Part shown: piece after piece, positions 47,683 through 59,265 of the stretch
Numbering within the stretch: the stretch's first letter is position 1
Layout of the letters: each line of letters starts with the position of its first letter
Assembly (NCBI GenBank): GCA_004123355.1
Contig: SCHM01000002.1
Location: forward strand, 2,108,001 to 2,172,000
Origin: Amphirosellinia nigrospora
Lineage: Eukaryota > Ascomycota > Sordariomycetes > Xylariales > Xylariaceae
DNA length: 64,000 bases
Direction of reading: 5' to 3'
Translations under genes and position numbers: made by a program
The notes under the pieces: generated by a model
What the model was told of the DNA's origin: nothing
Seen by the model: the letters and a program-made list of their open reading frames with translations, nothing else
Databases searched by the model: none

Positions 47683-50600
47683 ATGGCGAAGAACGCAGCA
47701 AAAAACACAGCCTACAACTCTACGGCCACGCATGAAGATGTCTCTCACCAGGTCATCTCTTCATATTTCATCGGGCCTCAAGCTGAGAACCTGCCGTACT
47801 TCAAAGAGAATATCAATATCATCCTCGAGGAACTAGAGAAGGCCAGACACAACTATTTCCCTGATGATGGCGTATGTATCTAGGATCCAACTACATTTCG
47901 TCTCACTTGCCTGACTGGTAACTTGTTTAGAAATTCATCGATGAAGAGACGCAAAAGACTCCAGCTTTCCTGGCGATGGATAAGCTGAGGAGAGCTGTCC
48001 GCAAAGCCTCAAATATCTTGGGCAAGAGCAGCATACCATTCTGGTCCCCTCGCTATGAAGCACATATGTACGCGCGCTTCTCGCTCTGACCTGACTCAGT
48101 GAGCTAATAAAGACAGGTGTACCGATATGAGTGTATATGCCCCCTTGAAAGCCTTCGTTTTCTACGTTCATACTGTATAGAACTAAGGGGTTCATGCTCG
48201 TGAACCAGTCTACGTTTCCACTAGCCCTGATACGTTCTAATACTAACTTGCGAAGATGGCTTCACTCTTAGGTTACTTTATGACCATGTTATATAACCCG
48301 AACAATGTCGCGATCGAAGCCAGCCCTCTATCGACGGTGGCCGAGATTGAGGTTGGTGAACAGTTATGTGAACTCTTCGGTTACAACATCGACGAAGACA
48401 ACACCGAAGCTCCCACAGGATGGGGACACGTAACCTGTGACGGCACAGTGGCTAATCTCGAATCAATCTGGTAAGACCGCCCTCACAATATCACTTGTAT
48501 CGCATACTAACATTGTTCACAGGGTTGGTACGTATTTATGTCAAAACTTTTCGGGTTATGGTAACTTACTTGTATGCAAGCCCGTAACCTGAAGTTCTAC
48601 CCACTTTCGCTACGGCGGGCATTTGAAAAGGACGAAGACCTCGAATTCCTATCCGGCAGCTTTTACGTCGAAAACTGCCAAGGTGTGCGGAAGTTGTTCG
48701 CGGAACTTTCGACGTGGGAGCTGCTGAATCTCAGACCATCCGTCGTCCTAGACTTACCTGACAGGCTTTATCAGGAACAGTATGTCGTACACTACCCACC
48801 TTGATGTTCGCTAACTCAATATCTCAAATAGCGGAATATCGAATGATTTCCTGTCCACTGTCATGAACAAGTTCACGATTCAATCTACCGGAAAAGACGT
48901 GCTGGAGAGGAAGTTTGATATGAAGCCGTGTCAGTACATGTTGGCAACTACACGGCACTACTCGTGGCCGAAGGGAGCTGGTGAGTGCCCACAAACTCCA
49001 AGAAAAGACTCGGTATTGATGTTTTATCACTCAAGCCATCGCTGGATTGGGTTCCGACAACGTCATCGGCATCCCCGTCGACCTGGGCGCGCGCGTAGAC
49101 CTGAAAGAATTGGAGGACAAGCTTCGGAAAAGCCTAGAAGACAAGAAACCAGTCCTTGCAGTTGTGGCAATCATAGGATCGACTGAAGGTATGTTGACCA
49201 AAACCTGACTCTCGAAGATGCATACTGATATTTGGGATCTGAAGAGGGAGCGGTCGATCCTCTAAGTGACATTCTTGCCATGCGCAAGCAATTTCAGGCC
49301 GAAGGCCTTTCTTTTCTTGTTCATGCTGATGCTGCTTGGGGAGGATATTTCTGCTCGATGTTGCCGAAGGACTATCGCCCTGGCGACGTCATCAACCTCC
49401 CTACAGATATGGGCGAAGCCGACGGTTTTGTGCCCGACGCCAGTTTGAGAGCTCAGACACAGGTAAAAAATCCTACAGAATTTCTATCCCCCACTCCAGT
49501 CAGCGTCTCAGGACCTACCCAAAGCTAGTATTTGTTCTACGCCGAGAGTTGCAGTGAGATCGGTTGCATGTTCCGACTGCTGACGCTTCCATTTACACAG
49601 GAGGACCTCTACGCTATGCGATACGCCGACTCGATCACTGTAGATCCTCATAAGGCCGGCTATATCCCCTACCCGGCGGGTGGTCTATGTTATCGTGATG
49701 GGCGGATGCGATTCCTAGTTACCTGGACGAGTCCCTATCTATCGCGCGGCGCTGTGACGAGCATTGGGATCTACGGCGTTGAGGGAAGGTATGTAACATT
49801 TCAAGCTGACATGGCAGATGTTGTAGCTATGGAACTGACATCTCATATGATGATAGCAAGCGGGCGCTTCAGCGATGTCAGCCTGGCTAGCCAACAAGAC
49901 GATCGGCCTCACACAACAAGGTTATGGGTCGCTTCTAGGTGAAGTCACTTGGACATGTACACGAGTAAGACTAAGAGTCTCTTCCCCGACAACGACAGTA
50001 GGGCTAACAATGGCACGTAGCTCTCCGCAGAGTGGGCTGCCTTAACTGATAAAAGCAGCCCCTTCATTTGCGTCCCATTCAACATGCTCCCATCCGAGCT
50101 GGGGCCAAATCCAACAGAGGAGAAGATCGAAGCAGAAAAGAAACGCATCCGTCAAGATATCGTCCTCAAGACAAATGCCAAGATCATTGAAGAGGACCAC
50201 AAGCGGCCAGAGGACGCCAAGGCTATGAAGCTCATGAGAGAACTAGGGTCCGATCTGAACATCAACGCTTTCGCGCTAAATTTCCGGTATAAGGACGGGA
50301 AACTCAACGACGACATTGAAGAAGCCAACTACCTCATGCAACGAGTTGTGGAAACGCTCTCTGTCGATAGCCCCACGGATGATCCTACCAAGATCCCCTC
50401 TATCTCACCTCGACAGAATTCTCCGACGAGCTTTACGGGAAATGTAAAACTAATTTCGTGAAGAGACTCGGACTGGAGCAAAGCTCGCATGATCGTAAGT
50501 AATTCTCAGAAAACGCAGAACACAGAAGCCCCTATCTCGATGATCAACGTATGTTCAGGGGTTCCTATACCTCTGGGCACCTCTTCACGATTGCCAAATT

Positions 50601-52035
50601 GGCTTACTGACTTCAAATGCTGTAGTCATGGTTCTAAGAAATGTCGTCATGTCACCATTCCCCACGGACGGAAATTTCACAAACGACTTGGCTCAAATAT
50701 TCTACGACGTCGTCGCGGCAGAGACCGAGGTTAGCCATACACTCATTATATCATTGCTTTACCTCATTCTAACAATCCACCTCTCGCTATAGGTCGTCCG
50801 CAAACGGAAACACTCGCGCCAGACTTCCACAGCTTCCTTATCCAGGGAACAGAGTCCATCTACCTCATCCACTTACCAATGTTCCACGTCGCCAATCATC
50901 GCCAACAGTTGATAGTCTCTGTTGAGTTCGATGAGGCATCGAAGAACAAATATGTCGCCATGAAGAACTCGTATCCGTCAGAGCCGATGATCCTCGTGAC
51001 CCAGAACAAGACGATGCTCAAGGAAGTTGTTGAGAACAACGGCAGGTTTAGCGCACAGATTATGACCAAGGAATCGTAAGACACTCTCATAACTCCCTGA
51101 TCGGTCTAGTTATCCACGTACGTATGCTGAAGCTCTACCACAGCGGTATCATCCTCCGGGACATCGACGTCACTGTCCGGCAGACGGTTGTAAGCCGACC
51201 TCTGAACTCCAAGTACCGCCTAGAGAAATACCCGTCGACTTTCATGCCCTTTTACCTCTATGGAAATGGTGAGTTGTGCTTTATCCGCGATGATGCTTAT
51301 AACCAATCATTGACGCAACACAGAGAACGAAGCGAACATCGACCACGTCATCACGCGTGCACCCAACTCTCAGCTATCGGCAGGCCGATGCAAGCTCGAG
51401 TGGTACAAGCCCAAGACGCCGCCATCTGGGACAAGCCGCTCGTCCTGCTGCTCGAGGACGTCCGGGAAGCACCGATGCAGCCGTTCCCTCCGAATGCAGA
51501 GATCGGAAGCAAGAACAGCGCCATCATCTCGCACGACGCCGTCCACAAGCAGCACAGGATCGCGGATCTGCCCTACGGGGGCCCTGTCAAGGCATTGCCG
51601 CAGGGGGCCCAGAATGGCCACCGAACGGTCACCAAAATGGCTACCGCAACGGCGAGGCTGGCGGGGGGGCTGAGGGCCTGGTTGACAACGTCATCGACAG
51701 CATTTTGAGATTACACAAGGACGACGAGTCGGCCGCACCGCACAAGGCCGCCAAGGTCGTGAATAGCGAGACGCGCAGCGGTGCCGTGAAAGGGTCCGGT
51801 TTCTTCTTCCGTCCGGGGGCGACGTTCAAGGTCGGGTTTGGGAAGACGGCAACCGATCCGACGAGAGTTCCAAGTTCGCGAGCTTCAAGCTGGGCGATTT
51901 TATAGGCGCGGCTGCTGACGCTGGCGAGAGTGTCTATGTCGATGCGAGGCTATGAACTTCGACCCGTTCAAGAAGGTCGAGAAGGTCAGCGAGTGGCGAC
52001 ACGAGTTTGACCAGATTGGAAAGGAACTAGAGTAA
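47683..52035 (+). CDS. Large PLP-dependent (group II) amino-acid decarboxylase with long C-terminal extension
   Basis: There are sixteen exons: 47683-47871, 47931-48067, 48117-48132, 48256-48470, 48523-48527, 48581-48779, 48832-48980, 49036-49188, 49245-49462, 49601-49788, 49857-49964, 50021-50494, 50626-50729, 50793-51075, 51144-51268 and 51324-52035. All introns are GT-AG and phases close exactly when seven missing bases are allowed for (one each in exons 11, 12 and 14, four in exon 16), giving 1093 aa. The catalytic half has FWSPRYEAHM, GYFMTMLYNPNNV, WGHVTCDGTVANLESIW, ATTRHYSW, HADAAWGG (residues 381-386) and the PLP lysine in DPHKAGY (K445). This is the glutamate/tyrosine/aromatic decarboxylase fold. 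Which amino acid is used cannot be read. The remaining ~500 residues (LINE of beta-rich and Gly/Asn-rich segments, ending WRHEFDQIGKELE) are typical of large fungal homologues and of unknown role. Breaks lie near 49868, 50397, 50801, 51416, 51620, 51850 and 51950. Confidence 0.88.
48523..48527 (+). other. Five-nucleotide micro-exon of the decarboxylase gene
   Basis: The bases GGTTG lie between a TTCACAG acceptor and a GTACGT donor. Preceding exon phase 2 (TG) plus G gives Trp, GTT gives Val, and the last G plus CC of the next exon gives Ala. The result is the family-conserved SIW-V-A-RNLKFYPL. Omitting these five bases would break the frame. Confidence 0.75.
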
Positions 52036-52889
52036 AGCACGACGTGCTGAAAGGTTGGACTCCCAAGATTGTATCAAAAGTAGGTAGCTATAGTAATGAA
52101 GACTGAATGACGTTATACATTTCCTCTAGTGGCATATTACGTTCATTCGTTAGGTCGACTTACGATCATACATGGCATGCGTCTCTTTGCTAGCACTTAC
52201 AGACGTGCGCTCGCCCGGCGACAAAGTATGAGAACCCCATACGAGAGCTCACGAGGAATAAGTAATCATACGATTCATGCAATTCGGACGGCCTTACACT
52301 ATACGATACAATTACTCAGCCGCACGACGCAGCTCGGATCACGCGTCGGAAATCATGGAGAAACGATGGATTCTGAGCCGAGGTCTGGCGGGCATTACGG
52401 ACTTTGGAGGCAAGCTCGGGGAAAGTAGCGTATATTTCCTATTTCAGAATGTATTATCTCCGAATTACCTCAGCTCCGGGTCCGTCGACTCTCTGTCTTA
52501 ACCTAAATTGGCCTGGGGACTTCATGCTACTGGCATTAGGGGGACAATGAGCTGGATTTAAGCCAGCTAACGGCCGTCAATGGATACTGATAGTGACATG
52601 TTAGTAGAGTCGGCTTACGAATTCGCTGCTCCGAGCTAGAGATCGATCGCATTGTTCGTAAGTACGCCGGTATGTGAGGTTGCGACATGCGAGCTCGTTC
52701 GCAAGGGGGATCGGGGTGTGAGGCTGTAGCGTACGAGCTCGCCCATGAATATAAAAGTCATGGAATCTCCTAAGTATCATCTCTCATAGTATCTCGTAGT
52801 AGCTTTCCTCGTCACAGAAAAGCATCAGTTCTAAAAAAACAGTGTTAAACTAAACAACTTTCACGATACCAAGACATATTACACTCACT
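52036..52889. other. Intergenic, upstream region of the NmrA-like gene
   Basis: No gene was found. Several GAGCTCG words occur near 52640-52740. A short A/T-rich leader precedes the start codon at 52890. Confidence 0.4.
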
Positions 52890-53998
52890 ATGTCTAGCTC
52901 CAACCACGTAAAGAAGATTGCCATCGTTGGCGTAAGTTCAATCGTCGTCTGATGCAGCGGCTCCCAACAAAATACCCCTGAATCCTAACTAACATTCGGC
53001 TTAGGCAACTGGCCATGTCGGCAAGTACATCGTCAAGGAGCTGGTAGACGGTGGCAAGCATGAAGTGACAGCCATCACACGTGGTGAGATAGAGGTACCC
53101 AAGGGCGTAAAAGTCGCCAAGGTGTCGTACGATGACCCGGAGTCCTTGAAGAAGGCTCTGGAGGGACACGACGTTCTTGTCATCACCATGTCTGTCAGGG
53201 CTCCTCCAGGCACACAGGGCAAGCTCATCGAGGCGGCGGGGGCAGCTAATGTGCCATATATCCTACCGAATGAATGGGGCACGGAGACATCGCATGGGAC
53301 ACTCGGCGACGACACATTATTTGGCCCACTCGCCCAGGCGGCAAGAACGAAGATCGAGGAGGTGGGAAGCTCTTGGATCGCTATGACGACGGGATACTGG
53401 TTCTTGCATAGCTTAGCAAGCCCCGAGGCCTACGGCTTTGATCTGGCGAAGAAGACTGTGACTTTCTTCGACGAGGGGACCGTGAAGATGAATACCATCG
53501 TGAGTCACTTGCCCACCCTTAGAATCAAAGCGTGGAGTAGCGGCTGACAAGGCCGTGATTAAGACCTGGGAAAGGAGTGGACAAGCAGTAGCCGGCCTGC
53601 TCTCTCTCCCAATTGAGCCCGAGACGCCCGGCGCGCCTGCTCTCTCAAACTATAAGAACAAGCGCGTATACGTCTCTTCGTGGCTGATGAGCCAGAAGGA
53701 CATGTTCCAGCACGTTCTCCGGGTGACCGGTACCAAGGAATCGGACTGGTCCGTCAAGTACGAGCCTGCAGTCGAGCGCTACGAGGAAGCGAAGAAGAGG
53801 GTTTTGGCCGGTGATCGGTCGGCTTTCCAGAGGATGATCTACACCAGGACATTTTATAACAATGGCGATGGCGACTATGAGACTAGGCATGGCCTGGATG
53901 ACGACAAATTAGGTCTTGCAAAGGAAACGCAAGACTCTCTCGACTCGGAGATTAAGAAAGCAGTGGAACTTGCCGAGTCAGGAGGATATGTTTACTGA
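52890..53998 (+). CDS. NmrA / isoflavone-reductase-like NAD(P)-binding protein
   Basis: There are three exons, 52890-52931, 53005-53499 and 53564-53998, with introns of 73 and 64 nt; the product is 323 aa and the frame is intact. The first intron splits the dinucleotide-binding motif: KKIAIVG at the end of exon 1 and ATGHVGKYIV at the start of exon 2, a common position in fungal homologues. LVITMSVRAPPGTQGKLIEAAGAANVPYILPNEWG matches the NmrA-like/PCBER loop, and GSSWIAMTTGYW the substrate-side strand. Homologues are oxidoreductases or redox-sensing regulators acting in the cytosol. The substrate is unknown. A 3' acceptor at 53530 would give an intron of only 31 nt and was discarded in favour of 53563. 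Confidence 0.87.
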
Positions 53999-54111
53999 AG
54001 CACGCCTCCATAGGTATGGAGCTGGAGGAACTTGAGTTCATGATGTGGTGTATTTATCATTACTTGATTGCGCAGAAGTCCTGAACAAATCCATAACTTA
54101 TTAATCCGCCA

Positions 54112-57100
54112 CTAAACGACCCCATTCTTGAAGAAGCGCTTTTTAGGCTGCTGAACTGAGAGTATGTGAGCTGTGTACATTGCTCCCGCAATGGTGCTGG
54201 GGTCGACGCCCATCGTTGATGGCCAGTTGATAAAGAATGAGGCCCCGACAACAAAAATCATCATGGATAAAATGGCCACTGAGAGATAGACACTGACAGT
54301 CTCCGCTATTTCAAGTTGAACACCATTGCAGGGGATGTTACCAAGGAAAAGAGGAAGAAATTCGGCGGCTATAGCGCAGCAGGAAATGACACCAAGATAA
54401 GGGTCCCGTCGCGATGGGACAAATGCGAGGCACAGCCCAGTGAAAGGATTTGTAGCGGGGCTGACGGTGATTGCCTCCCCTTTTTTAAACGCTTGCCTTG
54501 TAGTAGTTTATATGGACTCAGGAAGGCGATAGCTAAGAGATGTTAGCGAGGAAGATCTCACAACTGAATCCAGACAAATTTATGGGAGTCTTACCATTAA
54601 AGAATGAGCCCCAAGCGAACGTAAGCAGAACGCCAGAACCAGAGAATAAGAAACGTACACCGACTGCCTTTCCTGTAAGCCCTCTTCTGTATTCTGATCC
54701 CCGTGCGACGATATCATAGGTGAGTACCGCTATTAGAACTCCGCTCAAAAATATCAAGAACATTACTCTCCCTGTCAAGGAAAGTATGAAGAAGGGAACG
54801 TAGTGTCCGCTTGGCCGGCGGAAACATCGCAGCCAGCGAATGTTTTCTTGAGCGAACTTGACAGACCGGCTAGGCTTTTTGTTGATTGGGGTTTCCGCCC
54901 AACTCTCTACTTCGGTGGAAACAAGCACGGTATAGTTCTTGACACCATTTCCCTCCCACTCGTCTAGGCCGAGAGTCTTCCCATGTAGCTTATTGATGAA
55001 ATCGTTAGTACTCACATGCTTCCTTGCATGACGGTGGCGGTGGCGATAAAGTCGGTTCAAGATATTTCGTATGTCAGTACCAGCCGCCAAGTGAGCCATT
55101 TTCGAAATACTCCAAGGGTTCCAATCTACACCAGTCTTCCATCGCCGAAGCAGTAAAGCCACTACCAAGATACTCGCGATTGAAAAAATGAGTAATGCCA
55201 AAAGCACTTGAGCCGGCACGTGGAATACGCCCAGTGTAACGGAGCATTTCATTCTGTCGCTTTCACCTGAACGACATTGCGGGCCTTGGAGAATGAGCCT
55301 GAACACTTCTGTGCTGAACGGGACGCTCAATGCACTTAGGATCACCATAACGCTGGTCAATCCTAGGAGATAATCCCCGCGCTGTAACGACTGGAGCACA
55401 TCTAGAAGACTTGCAGGCCCAGTAGTTCTTAAGCACAGTGACTCGGCGGCGCTAGCACCACGGTCGGATGCGAGAGCATGAAATCCCTGGTATAAGTTGA
55501 CATTTCGATTCAGGATCTTAATTGGAATAAAAGAAGGATGGTAAGAAGTGTAGGAAGCATAAGGCCAACGAAGTAGATGCTGTCAGGCAAGCGCTGCAGC
55601 TCTAACGTCCGCTGACCATTCGGGCCCGGCGATAAAGTTGGCGTTGGCGCAGCTGGCGCGGCCTTGATATTGGTGGGGATGGGCTGGTAAAGTGTTGTCG
55701 TTTTAATAGGCCGGCCGCTGATATCGTATATGGTACTCACTACTGTCATCTCGGGTATTATCGTAGTTGTCGTTGCTATAGCAATATTGCCACTATATAG
55801 AGTGGTGACCACCCCAACTTCATAGTAATTCAAGGTAGATACAGGATATCCTAGGTCGTTTTTCAAGATTGTCACCTGTGCAGAATTGAGAATGTGGTCG
55901 TAATGTGTCCAAGGCTTTCCGGCTGTATCGGTGTCGATTCTTGTAATTACGTTATCATAAACCTTTTGAGATATGGTAGTTATCGTGCCGTTTACGTAGG
56001 TAGTCGTTTTTATGAAGTCGGTCAAGGGATCTGCTGCTTTTATGTGGCCAAGGAGAGTTGTTGTTATGACAACATCTACAAAACTCCCATTTGAGATAGT
56101 TGAAGTAGTAGTGAAGACTGTTGTAACTGGCGACGGGGTTTCCGTCATTTGTGTCACTACATTACATGAAGTCAGCATCCACTGTCTTCAAAGTCTTCTC
56201 TATTGTTGCGGAAGTGCCGAGAAATACTCACTAGTGATGGTAGTAAAGGGTTTATCATTGTTTTCTGGACTCTGCTCTGGACGTCCAAGTTCCGTTGAAG
56301 TGGTGTATATTTTAATCTTCTCAGACGTCCTAGTTATAGCAACTGTCGGAAATTTCCAACTCGAAGTCATCGTAGACTTAATCTCATCGGTTATTGAGGG
56401 AGAAATTCCAGTGTCATGACTGGCAGACTTAATTTGCGGGTCTCCTGATTGACTTTTGGCTTGATCTTCCGTCTGGTCTTGGGCTGGAATTGACAGCGGG
56501 ACCGTAGACTGCTCTTTTCCTTCGTCTGTTGATTGAGTGGTCGGTTGAGTTTTCGGTTGATCAGTTGTTTGATATGATGAGTCTGGCGATTCTGTATCGA
56601 TTGGCTTGCTGGAACTTGGAGTGGGGTGTTCATCAGTAAATGGCTTGCCTGGGCTAATTGTGCTAGACCCCGGTGGCGGCAGAGACTTTGTGGGATATGA
56701 GGCCGATAAGTCGCCATCGGTAGACAATGGAGTAGTCTTAGTGCCTAGACCTGGCAAAGGACCTGGTAAAGTTAGACTTGGTGACTCCTTATTAGTAGTG
56801 CTGCCTAGAGACTGGCTTGGACCCGGTGGAAGATCCACGGTGTATTGGGGTGTCGTAGTCTCGTAAGAGAGAGTAGGCTTGGGTGAATTCTCATGATCCG
56901 TATTTACGGCTGTAGTTTGCGTAGAAGATATGAATTCGCCAGGACTTGAGTGATCGCCTAGACTTGGACCGTTCGGTGTTGGGTGAGCCGTATTCTGGTC
57001 TGTAGCAGTATGATGCGGGGTCTCAGTGGGCTGAGTTTCTTCTGTTGGGCTTTCAACACTGCTAGGTGAGCCTAGTTTGGAAGTTGAAGCAGTTAAAGCA

Positions 57101-58371
57101 GGTTCTGTGATTAGAGTAGGCTTTGTAGCTGAAGCCGGTCCTATAGTTGAAGCAAGTCCTGTAGTTGGAACATGCTCGGTTGTTGGAACATATTCGGTTG
57201 TTAGAGCAGGTTCTGTAGTTGGTACATGTTCGGTTGTTAGAGCAGGTTCTGTAGTTGGAAGATGTTCTGTGGTTGGGATATGTTCTGTGGTTGAAATGGG
57301 GTTTGTAGCCAAAGTGACCGAAGTAACTAAAAAGATCGAAGTAGTCTTCGTAGCTTCAGCTGACTTAGTTGGAATAGTCGAAGTAATTTCCGGAATCGGT
57401 GTAGTCGGAGTGGTTTTTGTAGTTAACGCAGCTGTAGTGCTTGAGGCCACCGAAGTAGTTGTGGCAGCCAACGCAGCTGAAGTAGTTGACTTAGCTGAAG
57501 TTATTAACGTGGTTGAAGTAGTTGAAGTAGCTTCCTTGGCTGACGCAGTCGAAGAAGTGTGCATAGTCAAAGTAGTTTCTGTAGTTCTACTAACCTCAGT
57601 AGAGCTGCTAGGTTTTGCGGAGCTACTGATTTCGGTAGTCAAGCTAACTCCCGAAGGAATATCATCTTCTGTGTCGTTATTCGGTCTAATGAAGTGGCCG
57701 GATCGCTTGCGTATCTCGGAGATGTTCTGGAATGCAGGAAGAATGTCGTCCATGTCTGATGCGTTAGGTAGTAGCCCCAACGCAAGTCCAGATAGTGCGA
57801 GAAAGGTAACGAGGCCCCCAATTAGAACCAAAATGAATCGCCATCTTAAGGGCGCTGGCTTGTAATTGTATCGAGAAGAGGTGTCGGAGGGCGGCTTTTC
57901 ATCGATTCCTTCCGGGCCTCGATAACTATAATCTGGTAGACGGTCATCGATCCAGAGACCGCTCTCGGAGAGAGGGAGGGACTTGATGTGGACTTCAATC
58001 CCCTTTCCAGCTTTGGCATTATCAGAGTCGGAGGCAAGATTAATAACCTCCGGCCCATAAGAGCCTATCACTTCCGCATATCCGTCGTGAGCATCTGTAA
58101 GGTCTACGTCATCGAATTGCTGTATTGGCAAACTAATAGAGTCATCAATCAGGGGAGAAGTATCTGATAGAGCCGGCGAGCTTTGTGCGCTCGAGGTATT
58201 TGCGTTATGCGGCGCTGTAAACGGGGTGTGCCGGGGGACTTGTTGGACCGTTTCCCTCAAACGTGCTGGTCCCAACCGATGCCGTTGCTCTCCTTCGTCG
58301 GCGTCGGTCTGTGCAACCCGGACGAAGCCGCTCCGACCGGAACGGCCCCGTGGGCTCACTATGTTTCGCAT
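54112..58371 (-). CDS. DUF3433-like multi-membrane protein with long Ser/Thr/Pro-rich loop
   Basis: There are three exons, 58371-56232, 56156-54595 and 54532-54112, with introns of 75 and 62 nt. The product is 1374 aa once two missing bases are allowed for (about 55518-55526 and about 54471-54487, the latter in AAAAAA/GGGG). The start is the ATG at 58371 (MRNIVSPRGRSG); the open frame extends 7 codons upstream without an ATG. A cytosolic N-terminal tail is followed by a membrane segment at about residue 182 (RWRFILVLIGGLVTFLALSGLALGLL). A very long Thr/Ser/Pro-rich region includes a 12-residue tandem repeat. The DUF3433-type block follows: SIYFVGLMLPTLLTILLLFQ, NVNLYQGFHALASDRGASAAESLCLR, LQSLQRGDYLLGLTSVMVILSALSVPFSTEVF, several membrane helices and a C-terminus FKNGVV. 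Function of the family is unknown; a wall-spanning or glycosylated surface role is inference. Confidence 0.8.
57160..57300 (-). repeat. Coding minisatellite (36-bp period) in the Thr/Pro-rich loop
   Basis: Units of 36 bp with an 18-bp sub-period, for example the nearly identical blocks at 57191-57226 and 57227-57262. They encode tandem T-T-E-H-x-P-T-T-E-P-A-L type repeats. Divergence between copies is low. The length keeps frame, so copy number changes would lengthen or shorten the loop without disrupting the protein. Confidence 0.7.
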
Positions 58372-59265
58372 CTTCGTAAAATCGAACGTCAACCAACTTC
58401 ACGAAAGTTGACCCGGCATTTCCATGGCCTGAGACTCCGCGCACACCTTTATCATCGCCTTAGGTCGGATAAATGCGAATAAACAGGAGCAAGTGGTAGC
58501 TTCATGCTCCCGTAAGCAACCCATTTCTATGTCAATTTCTCAGTTATGCCCCCAAGATCTAGATAATAGATAAAAGAGAGGCAGTGCCGGTAGAGACATG
58601 GTGGCCGGGCTGCCAAATAGGGCATTTCTACCCCTCCATTGCTAGACACCTTCAGTGTAGTGTATGCCATTTTTACGTTCCATGGCTGGTTGCTATTATC
58701 ACCAGCCTGCCTCGGGGTAGTAGCCGGATGTGTGTTGGTGCTGTCAGCCAGTCAGACGCCACCTGTATAGGGTAGATGGGTTACATCGAGTCCTGGCCAC
58801 GCATTCACGATGGCTTGGGGGCCTGTGCCGCACACTACTTTGAGTGTGGGTGGTTTCCAGTGGCAATCGCGAAAAGGCTAGGCCATCGGCGAATCCATCT
58901 TCTTCGGTCTTCAACAGCAGAAGGAAGCCATTCAGAAGGCTGGGATTTGTCTGAGGGTAGCACAAAACTAACTTGGCGGCTGCTTCGGGCGGTGACTCGC
59001 GAATTGGGATTGAAGTTGATATATTAAGTATCCCATAGAACCGCTTGTCAAAACATACATCCTAGACAGGAGGGCTATAATGATGGATAATATACCGATA
59101 TAAATAAGCAGTTGTCTACGGTAGCAGAGCTGTTACTGTACTAATTAATGTTAGTTGAGTTAGTGGAGAGCGGGGACTCCCGCGGGAGTCCAGCCTAGTA
59201 GGACGTGCTAGCTCGTCACCTACAATCAAGAGCAGTTTTTGATCGCTCCATGTCGTGTGAAGCTA
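58372..59265. other. Intergenic, upstream of the DUF3433-like gene
   Basis: No supported gene. It includes an 18-bp perfect palindrome at 59174-59191, listed separately. Confidence 0.4.
59174..59191. repeat. Perfect 18-bp palindrome
   Basis: The sequence ggactcccgcgggagtcc equals its own reverse complement. It sits about 75 bp upstream of a small forward gene and 800 bp upstream of the divergent DUF3433-like gene. It may bind a dimeric regulator (for example a Zn2Cys6 factor) or be chance; nothing else supports a function. Confidence 0.5.

Noticed and set aside
53500-53530. 31-nt intron in the NmrA-like gene
   Set aside because: It is below the usual minimum for fungal introns. The acceptor at 53563 gives a normal 64-nt intron and a better protein join.
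57077-57865. 262-codon forward frame rich in Val, Ala and Glu
   Set aside because: It is the complement of the Thr/Pro-rich repeat region; the composition is a by-product of that repeat.
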